DNA of 64,000 bases from Bursaphelenchus xylophilus (lineage: Eukaryota; Nematoda; Chromadorea; Rhabditida; Aphelenchoididae), in the NCBI GenBank assembly GCA_904066235.2, contig CAJFCV020000001.1, positions 1,240,001 through 1,304,000 of the forward strand. Direction: 5' to 3'. A program made the translations under genes and the position numbers. Under the pieces are notes generated by a model. That model saw nothing but the letters and a program-made list of their open reading frames with translations, was not told where the DNA came from and made no database searches. Shown here piece by piece: positions 54,720-64,000 of the stretch (position 1 is the stretch's first letter; each line of letters starts with the position of its first letter).

Positions 54720-55570
54720 AGAAGTAAAGTACTTCTATGAGGTATGGAGGGACAGGTCGAGAGATATATCAAAAAAATCGCAAAATTTTTCTGATTCAGA
54801 ATATGTAAAAAATAGCTGTCCAATTTTGGGTTGTAAGGGCGAAAAAACCCCTCAGAACTTTTCTCGCAACACCACGCAAAAGGCGGGCCCACACTTGTGG
54901 GCAACCACTTTTCGGGCAGCTTGAAAAACCTCGGAGGTTCTGCGGGCATGTTTTGAAATCAGCCAAAATTTGCTTCCAACTAGAAATTCCAACAATTGAC
55001 AATTAGATGTTGCGGATTAAGTTTCCAGATGTATAAGTGGCTTGAATAGTTACCATATAAGCTTATCCAGGCATTTTTTACCATTTTTTGAAAACGAACT
55101 TCTATAACTTTGAACGCAGTGGATGAATTGAATAGATTTTTGTACTTATCATTACCAGAGAGTTGTTAATGTAAAATGTCTATCGTACTACATAGATTAC
55201 GGGAGGGAAGTCGTAATTCTAATCAAAAAAATGTCGGCTGCCCGCAAGTGTCGCGACGCTCGCAAAAGCCTCTTTTTTATAGTGGAACTGTTAATTAAGG
55301 TGTTGTTTTAATCAAATTCGATATTTTAAGGCTTGTCAAGATGATGTCAGGGTTTACTTTAGCTCAAAACAAAGCTTTTGAATTGTTAAAAACTTGGTCA
55401 AAAAGGCATTTGCGTGGTGTTGCTAGAAAAGTTCTGAGGGGTTTTTCGCCCTTACAAACCAAAATTGGGCCGCAAATTTTTACACATTCTGAATCAGAAA
55501 AATTTTGCGATTTTTTTGATACATGTCTCGACCTGTAACTCTATACCCCATAGAAGTACTTTCATTGTGA
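54720..55570. mobile_element. Palindromic element, copy E, split by an insertion
   Basis: Both termini of the GGTATGGAGTTACAGG family are present (54739; 55530), but about 390 bases (54885-55270), framed by GGCGGGCCCACACTTGTGGGC and CGGCTGCCCGCAAGTGTCG, replace most of one arm. The insertion looks like a second element. Confidence 0.7.
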
Positions 55571-56188
55571 AAAAAACTAGAATAACTTTGCCTTTTTGCT
55601 CTCAACCCCGTCTTAATTGCTTTTTACGACTAATTTATCATAAATCTATCCAAATATTTTCCTTTACGGTTAGTCAAGGGCAGATCGGAATCTCCGAAAA
55701 TTTCTCGCCCACTCTGCGCAAATCACATTATCTGCGGGCTATAAGCGTAACATTTACGACGCTTATCGTCTTACAATATCTGAGGAGGCTGGCTGATTAA
55801 GAATGACCACTTTATAGCCATGAAAAAGTGATGATTGTGGCGGAAAATCGGGATTTTTTTGGTTTTATAGCCAAATTTCTATCAATTTTTGGGGAGAAAT
55901 GACGATGGAACGTATTTTACAAGATTACTAATGCAACGAAACTAAGAATGAAACGATCTTTTTTGTCATCATTCATCTATCGCTTTGGTGATCTGGCCTT
56001 ATGAGTGAGCAACTGCATCATAAAGCTAGATTATCAAAGCTATAAGAAGAATCATGACCTCTACTGAAATGATGGCTATTGTGTGCAAGTTTACGTTACG
56101 AAATGGCTGATCGTATTTTACAATAAAAAACCTTTGACTGATTGGAATATTGCATGGCAAGGAAACAAAAATGGAAAGAGAGAGGAAG
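55571..56188. other. Gene-free spacer
   Basis: No supported gene. A short GC-richer stretch (55680-55800) has an open frame but no splice context. Confidence 0.4.
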
Positions 56189-56306
56189 GTGTACGCCCAT
56201 AGCCCGTTGAAAGCACGCCATCCCGTCCGATCTGGCAAGTTAAGCAACGGTGCGCTTGATTAGTACTTGGATCGGAGACGTCCTTGGAATCTCAAGTGGC
56301 GTACGC
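56189..56306 (+). rRNA. 5S rRNA gene 4
   Basis: Full-length 118 bases, identical to gene 1 in the core. Downstream sequence matches the left-arm unit but the SL gene is missing: CTCAATTTGAAACTTGGG jumps to TTGGGGAATTTACGCTG, bridging positions equivalent to about 49360 and 49530. Confidence 0.96.
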
Positions 56307-56650
56307 ATTTTTGACTTTTTTGATTTGAATAAACAAATCAGAACCGTATTTTAGCTGAAATATCAGTAAAAGAAAGTGACTCGAAAACGGTGTTTTGAAT
56401 GAATTTCTCAATTTGAAACTTGGGTTGGGGAATTTACGCTGCTTTTGTGTGGTCACTCCACAAAAAATTCTCTCTAATTTTTCTGTATTAGTGACGTCAT
56501 CATTAACTGAAATTTTCAAGAAAATCTCGAAAAAGTAGCCCGGCCGTCGATTTGCCAAGAAAAAATATATTTATTTAATTGCGATATATTGAGGTTTTTA
56601 CATCAAAATGTTATCAAATATTACATATTTCTACCATTGGCTGACTAATA

Positions 56651-59600
56651 TCAAATGGGTTCGCAGATTTTCTCCAACAAATCCATATTTGGGTCCAGCC
56701 ATTGAGATTGCGCCACTAGGATTGTAACTTTCACTGGGACTTCGTACATGAAGACTGTTGCTTCGAAGGTTCGGCGTTCCAGACCTTCTTCAAAGTCGTC
56801 GTCATTGTTCAGCCAATCAAAGCGATCGGTTTGCAAAATACGTTGAAATTCGGACTTGCAATGGTCGAAGGTGTGGTTCTGCAAAGGTCGAGTTTTTTTT
56901 CAGTAGAAAAAAAATTAGGATTTTTAAACTTTTTGACACCGTTTTTTCTGCGAGGAAAAGACTTGACTCAAAGTTGGGTCAAGTCTTTCTCTTGATGAAA
57001 ATACGTAAAAATCCTAGTTTAAAATTGACATAAAAGGAAAATTCAGGATTTTTTTTCACTTTTATGACACCGCTTTTCTGCGAGGAAAAGACTTGACTCA
57101 AAGTTGGGTCAAGTCTTTCTCTTGCTGAAAATAGCTAAAATTCTAGCTTAAAAGTTACGCAAACAACAAATTCAGGGTTTTTAAACTTTTTTACACCTTT
57201 TTTCTGCGAGGAAAAGACTTGACTCAAAGTTGGGTCAAGTCTTTCTCTTGCTGAAAATAGCTAAAATTCTACCTAAAATTTACATAAACAACAAATTCAG
57301 GGTTTTTAAACTTTTTTACACCTTTTTTCTGCGAGGAAAACACTTGACTCAAAGTTGGGTCAAGTCTTTCTCTCGGTGAATGTAGTTAAAATCCTATTTT
57401 AAAATCAAACTTACCTCGATCACAGTGCTGAATTCAAAGTCCATTACGATTCCGGAGGAGTTGATTTTCGACAATTGAATTCCTTCCGCCAGGTATTTGA
57501 CTTTCGACATGACCAGTTCCAATTGTTGCAAATGCTTGGAAATTTTCTGAATAATATGGTATATATTAGTTACTGTGTGCGTATTTTAAAAATTTTGATG
57601 AAAGTCCCGCTTGAGGTAACTCTGTTATAACAATTTTTCTAACTTACTCTAGAATCGATAAGTAGCCGATATCTCAGCGCCAAATCTTTCAAGTTTGGGG
57701 CGGCTACCTTTAGCCCCTCCATAATTTGAGTGTATAGTTTTGTACTCGGTGGAGGTGAGGTCTCGATGCACTTGAAGCCAACTGTCAACGTCTCTAGAAG
57801 CGGCATTTCCGGGAGCGGCAAGTACTCGTAGAGAACGTTGAGGCCGGCCTGCGGAAGCTCCATGTTTTTGGCGGGGATGGCGAAAAATGGGCCTAAATCT
57901 GAAAATGAAAGCTTTTTGAAAGTGAAAAAACTGTGTGATGTATCACAATTTGCAAGGGTCAACAAGTATTTTTATAGAAGAGTATTGTATAGAGGCTCAT
58001 TTTGGGAAGTGTTTTACAAGGGAAGTACAGCGGCGGACCTGGTCCATGGGCGAAAAACATACCGTTTCGCATCCAGGAAGTATCAAAAATGTGGCAAAAT
58101 ACCTCCCTCTCCAACTATTTAAAAAAAAAACTCCGTTTTCAAAGGCGCGTCTACTCTTTTTGTGAGGGAAAGCGCGCGCAGTTCAAACGAAGTTTTTTTA
58201 GTTGGAGGGCAAAGATACGGCAAAAAAATAGTTTTTCTCTGACCGCTCTCCGCATTTCGCGTACTCTCTCGCGCCGCAAAAATCGTTGAATATCTCTGCT
58301 TTGCCCGCAAAGCTCGAGCTAAAACTTTCGGGAATTCGTATGTAGCCTATGCCCAACATGTGCGAAAAATTTAAAGAAAATCTGCGCGTCTCACTTGTGG
58401 TAGCTCCTATGAAATTTTTTTTAGTTTTTCGACCTTTGGACCTCTGAAGTTGTTCGTTATAGGCGGCTATTGCTGTATGCGTTACAGATTTTCTACTATT
58501 ATATATCCTACAATAAACCGTCTATTTTTTTATTGATCTTCATTGCGTATTCGGAAATCGTCTATTTTCCAAAACCTACATGGATTTCGTAGTGCGAACG
58601 TGGTTGGGACGTACGAAAATACTTGGACTTTTTCGAAGGTCTTGTCATCTTCGTAATGAATGAATGGCGGGACGTTTAGACCGGTAGCTGAGACTGTTGT
58701 CATATTTGGACTGAGCAAGTCGAGCAAGACCTTGTCGCATGTTCTGTTCGTGTAATTGAGGATTTCACAGTCGCGATTTGTATCTGAAAAGAATGGATTT
58801 TTTGATTTGTTGAATTTGCAAAACTTCCAAATTTTATCCATCAGTCTGTCGGGAAAATAATGTGTGTCTCAGTCGCATTCTCCCACAAAATCCCAAGCCA
58901 TGGCTAGCCGTCGCAAAGCGATAATGGGCGATTCCAAGCGCGACGAATCCACATTATTTTCCCGACAGACTAATGTTCAAAGTTCTCAAAGTATCAGTCT
59001 GTCGGGAAAATAATAAGCACAATGTCGCAGCGCCGATCGCGCAGCGACATTGATTATTTTCCCGACAGACAAATACAGTGACGGACCTGATCCAGTGGCA
59101 AGAAACGTATAATTTTTCATCCGGGAAGTATCAAAAAATGTAGCAAAATGTCTCCCTCTCCAAGTGAAAAAACTCCGATTTCAAAAGTGCGCTCGCTTTT
59201 TTTTGTGAGGGCCCTTCAAAACGAAGTTTTTTCACTTGGAGAGGGAGGCATTTTGCCACATTTTTTGGGGCTTCCCGGATGCAAAAGGTACGTTTTTGCC
59301 AGGTTCGTCGCTTCAATTAGACGTTGAGGCCAAACCTTTTTCAGCTCAAAGCCAGCGATGTTTCGGCGATTTCAGTCGAAATTCCGGGGAATTTGTGCAG
59401 TGTAAACGGCTTTTCTTGAGGTTTTCACTGTCCGAAGACAAGAAAATGCACTGTGCGTTAGTGACAAGCGAAGAAAAAAGTTTCGAAATGCGAATTTTTC
59501 ATCTGCTTTTTCTATTTTTAAAGCTGATTTATTACCCTAACAGTCATCTCCTTTCAAAGTATACAGGCAATCACTTGTTGATAAAACAATTTTCCCGATC

Positions 59601-62600
59601 CAGACAAGGAAAAACAACCTTTAAAAATCGAAGAGAACCATGATATCGGCGTTCTTCACTCATCAATTTATCGTAAAAAATGAAGTTCAAAGTATTCGGT
59701 TTAATTTTAGAAACCGAAAGAGTCCGTATTTGTCTGACCACAAATGGTGACAAGCGACAAAAGTGATTCCAAATTTTTCGCATCGATTTTACAAGGGAAC
59801 GCTTTGAAGTTCGACGCTCAGATTTTGATGAGACTTGATACAAATTTAGAATGACTTTTTTAAAGGCTTATGCGGTGGCTCCTAGCTCGCGCTTTGCAGA
59901 AACGACTGAGATTTTTAGATCTAAACTGGACCGAAAAGTACCGTTTTTCAAATTAAAAAAAGCTTCATAGAGTGGCGGACCTGATCCAGTAGCAAAAAAC
60001 GTACCATTTTGTATCCAGGAAGTATAAAAAATGTAGCAAAATACCTCCCTCTCTTTTCAAAAACTCGCTCTTCAAAACGGAGTTTTTTCACTTGGAGAGG
60101 GAGGCATTTTGTCACATTTTTTGATACCTCCCGGATGCAAAATGGTACGTTTTTTGCCATTGGATCAGATCCGTCACTAAAGCTCTATCTACCGTAGAGT
60201 GTAGTTTCGACAAAAAAAAATTTTTTTTTTCGCATGATAATGGCAAAGGTACGGCCAAAAAAATATTTTTTCTCTGACCGCTCTCCGCATTTCGCCTACT
60301 CTCTCGGCCGCAAAAATCGCTGAATATCTCGGCTGTTCCTGCATAGTGTGAGCTGAAACTTTCAGGAATTGATGTATGAAAATTGATTTTTTTTCGTGGA
60401 GACATTAGCTTCTACGGTAGAATATAACTTTTTGTGTCAAAATTCGTTAAAAAAACAGCCACTTTTTTGTCCAATTTCCATCTAAAAATCTCGGGAGTTT
60501 CTGCAAAGCGCGAGCTAGGAGTCTCGCATATATTATTTTAGAAAAAATATTCTGAATTTGTGCCTAGTTTCATCAAAATCTGACCGTCGAACTTCAAAGG
60601 CTTCCCTTGTAAAATCGATGCGAAGAATTTGGAATCACTTTTGTCGCTTGTCACCATTTGTTGTCAGGCAAATACGGACTTTTTCGGTTTCTAAAATTAA
60701 ACCGAATACTTTGAACTTCATTTTTTACGATAAATTGATGAGTGAAGAACGCCGATATCTTCGTTCTCTTCGATTTTTAAAGGTTGTTTTTCCTTGTCTG
60801 GATCGGGAAAATTGTTTTATCAACAAGTTATTGAATGTATACTTTGAAAGGAGATGACTGTTAGGGTAATCAATCAGCTTTAAAAGCAGAAAAAGCAGAT
60901 GAAAAATTCGCAATTCGAAACTTTTTCCTTCGCTTTTCACTAACGCACAGTGCATTTTCGGGTCTTCCGACAGTGAAAAAAACCTCAAGGAAAGCCGCTT
61001 ACACTGTGCAAATTCCCCGGAATTTCGACTGAAATCGCCGAAACATCGCTGGCTTTGAGCTGAAAAAAGTTTGGCCTCAACGTCCAATTGAAGTGACGAA
61101 CCTGGCAAAAACGTACCTTTTGCATCCGGGAAGCCTCAAAAAATGTAGCAAAATGCCTCCCTCTCCAATTAAAGACAACTCCGTTTTAAAGGCTCCCTCA
61201 CAAGCGCGCTTTTGAAATCCGAGTTTTTTCACTTGGAGAGGGAGGCATTTTGATACATTTTTTGATACCTCCCGGATGCAAAATGGTACGTTTTTGCCAA
61301 TGGATCACTGTATGTGACTTAGGGGATGTTCTTGCCAATTTTCAAAAATTTTAGCCCGCGTTTTGCAGACGGAGCCGAACTATTCAACCATCTTTGCAAC
61401 AAGAGACTATGGGAAGTGAGGAGAGAATGCTATAGAAGAAACCAATTTTTCTCTGGCCTGCCTTCCTCATTTTCCATAATCTCTTGTCTGCAAAGACCGT
61501 TGAATACTTCGGCTCAGTCTGCAAGCCTCGACCTAAGATTTTCAAGGATTGATTTATGAGGAAGATAGACAAATTTTTGGTCTTCCAAATATCAGTCTGT
61601 CGGGAAAATAATGAGCTCTCTGTCGCAGCGAAATCGTGATCGCCGCCGAGAAAATGAATTATGTCGCGGAGAAAATCAAATAGTTTTTTGACTTGCGATG
61701 CGATTGTCGGTGCGACAGAGTGCTCATTATTTTCGCGACAGACTGCTACTACAAATTGAGCCCTAAAATTCAACAAAAAATCCCAAATTCGACCTACTTT
61801 TGAGCGCTCTCCCCACTTGATAGACCAATTTCATCCTCGGCCGAACCGCATGGCTGACGAAAATTTTGTAGCGCAGGTCTCGCACATGCTCATAGAGTCG
61901 ATTTATCATCATTATTAGTAGTTTTCCATTCTCATTCGCTGTCCTCCATTCGTTGAACAGAGCGCAAAGCAATTCGGAGCCGCGAATTACTAATTCAACT
62001 TGAGATTTTTTGGAATTCTGCAGGAAAGGGAGGCATTTTATGTAGCGACGATGGAGGAACTGCAATTTGAGGGCGATTGAATGGGGTTTCAAGGGAGATT
62101 TGGGGAATTTTTATATTATTTTAGACGAGCGTTTTGATGGAAAAATAAAAGTTTTGGTGAAAAAATTACAATTTATGAATTGACGATGTAGGAAATTGAA
62201 TTTAAAATAATTTGAATGATGATCAAAAGTGAAAAATCGCGAAAAAATATACAATTTTGTTTCCAAGAGCGAATAAAAATTCCGCAAAATACCTCCATTC
62301 CCTATTTTGCGGGATTTTTATTACCTCCTGGAAGCAAAATTGTGAATTTTTTGCGACTGGAGGTCCGTTGAGTAATATTGATAGATTTTTGAAAAAAAGT
62401 CTGATTTGTGGATGTTTTTGATCGTACATATTTTTTTTACAATTACACTACTGTCCACCACCATGTAAATTCACACCTATTTGGTTAATTTTGCCCCAAA
62501 TCCAAAGAAATTACTCATTTCTTTGTCTTTGTTTCCCATTTCCACGAATCAAGCCAAAAGTGGAAAGGGAAGGGAGTGTGTACGCCCATAGCCCGTTGAA

Positions 62601-62938
62601 AGCACGCCATCCCGTCCGATCTGGCAAGTTAAGCAACGGTGCGCTTGATTAGTACTTGGATCGGAGACGTCCTTGGAATCTCAAGTGGCGTACGCATTTT
62701 TGACTTTTTTGATTTGAATAGACAATTCAGAATCGTATTTTATATGTTATTTCATGTCAAATGACCCCTTATTCAACTTCCTCGTCAACCAAAAAAATTT
62801 TAAAACCCCATCAAAACTTACAATGATCCGGACCAGAGTGGTGTTCACCACTCTCTCAAAGATCGGTTCTCCATTTCTGACGTAATGCTGAACGAAGAAA
62901 CTGAGAATACGTTCGTTAAGCCTGGGGGCATTTGTCAT
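56651..62938 (-). CDS. Unrecognised six-exon protein, leucine-rich C-terminal half
   Basis: Exons (minus): 62938-62822, 62059-61798, 58783-58580, 57898-57648, 57546-57415 and 56878-56651, all in phase, giving 397 residues. The N-terminal ~125 residues are helical and basic (LNERILSFFVQHYVRN; FLHRRYIKCLPFL; RLYEHVRDLRYKIFVSHAVR). The middle and C-terminal parts have a loose leucine-rich pattern (LLETLTVGFKC; LKDLALRYRLLI; LQQLELVMSKVKYL) ending in a strand-rich, acidic segment (WLNNDDDFEEGLERRTF). This resembles nematode F-box-associated proteins in general layout, but no F-box is seen, so no family is claimed. A CTTCCTTCAG acceptor lies 5 bases before the ATG. Intron 2 (3 kb) is made of nested repeats; intron 1 holds a 5S gene on the opposite strand; intron 5 holds a hairpin array. 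Confidence 0.85.
56952..57375. repeat. Four-unit TTGACTCAA hairpin array, ~125-130 bp period
   Basis: Units start at 56952, 57082, 57208 and 57333, each GAGGAAAAGACTTGACTCAA, AG, TTGGGTCAAGTCTTTCTCTTG-like. The spacer (GAAAATAGCTAAAATNCTA... TTTTTCTGC) is the reverse complement of the spacer in the 32.8-33.2 kb array, so the two arrays share one monomer although they sit in different genes. Confidence 0.88.
58027..58205. mobile_element. Partial fold-back (CAGTGGCGGACC family)
   Basis: CAGCGGCGGACCTGGTCCAT and CATCCAGGAAGTATCAAAAA match the family's left arm. The right side passes directly into the TCTGACCGCTCTCCGCATTT repeat (58195-58400), so it is truncated. Confidence 0.7.
58842..58971. 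mobile_element. MITE with CAGTCTGTCGGG ends, copy 2
   Basis: CAGTCTGTCGGGAAAATAAT to ATTATTTTCCCGACAGACT, 130 bp. Confidence 0.8.
58995..59070. mobile_element. MITE with CAGTCTGTCGGG ends, copy 3
   Basis: 76 bp only, with nearly perfect arms (AATGTCGCAGCG / CGCAGCGACATT); it lies 23 bases after copy 2. Confidence 0.8.
59076..61310. repeat. 2.2 kb composite inverted repeat of nested elements
   Basis: Outer fold-backs of the CAGTG..GGACC family (59076-59302 and 61091-61310) flank long inverted arms (~59300-59860 and ~60555-61090; e.g. CAGCTCAAAGCCAGCGATGT and its complement). In the centre are another CAGTG fold-back (59971-60178) and the 15018-type repeat (60190-60400). Open frames here are repeat-derived. 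Confidence 0.8.
61593..61745. mobile_element. MITE with CAGTCTGTCGGG ends, copy 4
   Basis: 153 bp from CAGTCTGTCGGGAAAATAAT to ATTATTTTCGCGACAGACTG; same length class as copy 1 (1400-1552). Confidence 0.8.
62578..62695 (+). rRNA. 5S rRNA gene 5, antisense in an intron
   Basis: Full-length 118 bases, core identical to gene 1, with the conserved upstream block GTGGAAAGGGAAGGGAGT. It lies in intron 1 of the minus-strand 56-62 kb gene. Only about 50 bases of the normal downstream spacer follow, and no SL gene. Confidence 0.96.
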
Positions 62939-64000
62939 TTTTCTGAAGGAAGAGCAAGGGTTACTGTAAAGTTACAACGAGAAAAGATGAACCGAGTGGA
63001 GTTGGAAAATTGATGGCCGTCATGATGACCGAGCTTTTGGAAAAAAATTTTAGAAAATGAAAAAATATGTCACCGCAGCTGGCAAAATACTTTATTTTTA
63101 AATATTTAAAAAATGGTATTCATCAAAATTTTAGATTAAAAAAATTTTTTTTTAAATACGAAAAAAAAATTATTTTCTTGAAAATTGAAGACGATTCCAA
63201 AAAATCCCGTCATTTCGACGAAATTTTTTTTTCAAAATAAAAATTTAGATATAAAAATGTTTTTTACAGCATTTTAATTTATATTAATTACAATTTACTA
63301 TACAATTTATCGAGTTTTTACAAAAAAAATTCAAAAATTCCATTTTTTTCTCGGATAAAATTGAGAAATAAGAAAAAATTAATAAGAAAAACTTTTTTGT
63401 CAACCTCGAATGCCCGCAACATGAGAGATTCCTCCTCCCCAACCACAACAACACTGATTACAACACACGGAAATCTCTCAAAAAATTGTTTTTTTCGGGG
63501 GGCGTTTCGACTTTTAAAGGCGAATGGAGAAATTCTCTTTTTGTCATGCGATTTCTGATGGGGAAATTATGAAAGACCGTTGCACGTTATCGCTGGTTAA
63601 ACCTCTCTCTCTTCGCTGTAGCGAAAAGATGAAATTTGAGGGGAAATGTTGGCTCTTACGCAAGTTTCGGGGAAATGTTTTGGAATAAGATTTTTTGAAA
63701 AAATTTTGATAAAAAACATCTCAAATGGTCGTATTTTAGTGAGTCAAGAAGTGTTGAAATTAAGTAAAAACTAAATTTAAATTCTGCCTGCGGAAAAATA
63801 GATTTAAAAAAAAAATTTTTTAATTGAAATTTTTTGCCAAATTTCAGCTAAAATAGCTGAAAAATCATAATAAAAGGGCGTATTTTAGAGAGTAATTGTG
63901 ATATAAGACAATACGAAACAGATCTTTGTACTTTCCTACCGTTTACAAAACATACGATTTCTTCGAGGTAAACACAAATTACGAAAAAAGCAGTAATAAA
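62939..64000. other. AT-rich upstream region
   Basis: This is the 5' flank of the minus-strand gene. It is dominated by A/T runs, with no supported gene or RNA. A short GC-richer stretch at 63400-63560 has no splice context. Confidence 0.5.

Noticed and set aside
59236..61108. Paired 135- and 127-codon open frames on opposite strands
   Set aside because: They are the two arms of the composite inverted repeat. No splice sites, and frames differ between arms.

Overview
The window is nuclear DNA of a nematode. The evidence is consistent across the sequence: many short introns ending in TTTTAG or TTTCAG, AG acceptors a few bases upstream of start codons (typical of trans-spliced mRNAs), full-length 5S rRNA genes, two spliced-leader (SL) RNA genes placed opposite 5S genes as in rhabditid nematodes, an intron-containing tRNA-Tyr, and protein families expected in nematodes (OAC acyltransferase, divergent PP1, ankyrin-SAM protein). 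The genus cannot be fixed from the sequence. The SL exons differ from canonical SL1, which argues against Caenorhabditis elegans itself.

Layout. 1-6 kb: the last exon of a cut-off gene, a repeat block, then a six-exon gene for a single-pass membrane protein. 6.1-11.7 kb (minus): EDC4/Ge-1 decapping scaffold. 12.8-13.8 kb (plus): ribosomal protein eL6 (rpl-6), head-to-head with EDC4 and tail-to-tail with a divergent PP1-like phosphatase (13.9-16.2 kb, minus). 16.6-22.5 kb: two weak small genes and a cluster of giant palindromes, one with a tRNA-like sequence in its loop. 22.5-28.7 kb (plus): sideroflexin, whose 4.1 kb third intron holds an antisense gene remnant with a triplicated exon. 29.0-34.0 kb (minus): an acyltransferase-3/SGNH protein (OAC family). 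34-38 kb: a decayed duplicate of the OA C promoter plus exon 1, and fold-back elements. 38.3-40.3 kb (plus): an unrecognised basic protein. 41.8-47.0 kb (plus): an ankyrin-SAM protein (ANKS6/MLT-4-like) with a tRNA-Tyr gene in one intron. 47-56.6 kb: mostly gene-poor, with an inverted pair of 5S/SL units and dispersed 5S genes. 56.7-62.9 kb (minus): an unrecognised six-exon gene. 62.9-64 kb: AT-rich flank.

Most genes are housekeeping or signalling genes with no shared pathway. No operon is evident: convergent and divergent neighbours dominate. The introns and spacers are saturated with fold-back (palindromic) elements of at least eight families, several nested in one another. Many exon junctions were checked for reading phase by hand and close exactly: the membrane protein, EDC4, rpl-6, PP1, sideroflexin, OAC, ankyrin-SAM and the 56-62 kb gene all give uninterrupted proteins. 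Three of these need GC-AG introns.

Strongest observations: (1) a ~1.45 kb inverted pair of 5S-SL RNA units with non-canonical SL exons, plus relic units that lost the SL gene; (2) a ~43 bp TTGACYCAA hairpin repeated about 25 times, nearly always inside introns and locally arrayed at ~125 bp spacing; (3) tRNA-bearing fold-back elements, one with a recognisable related empty site; (4) an antisense gene with three tandem copies of a 113 bp exon; (5) capture or duplication of exons by inverted repeats.
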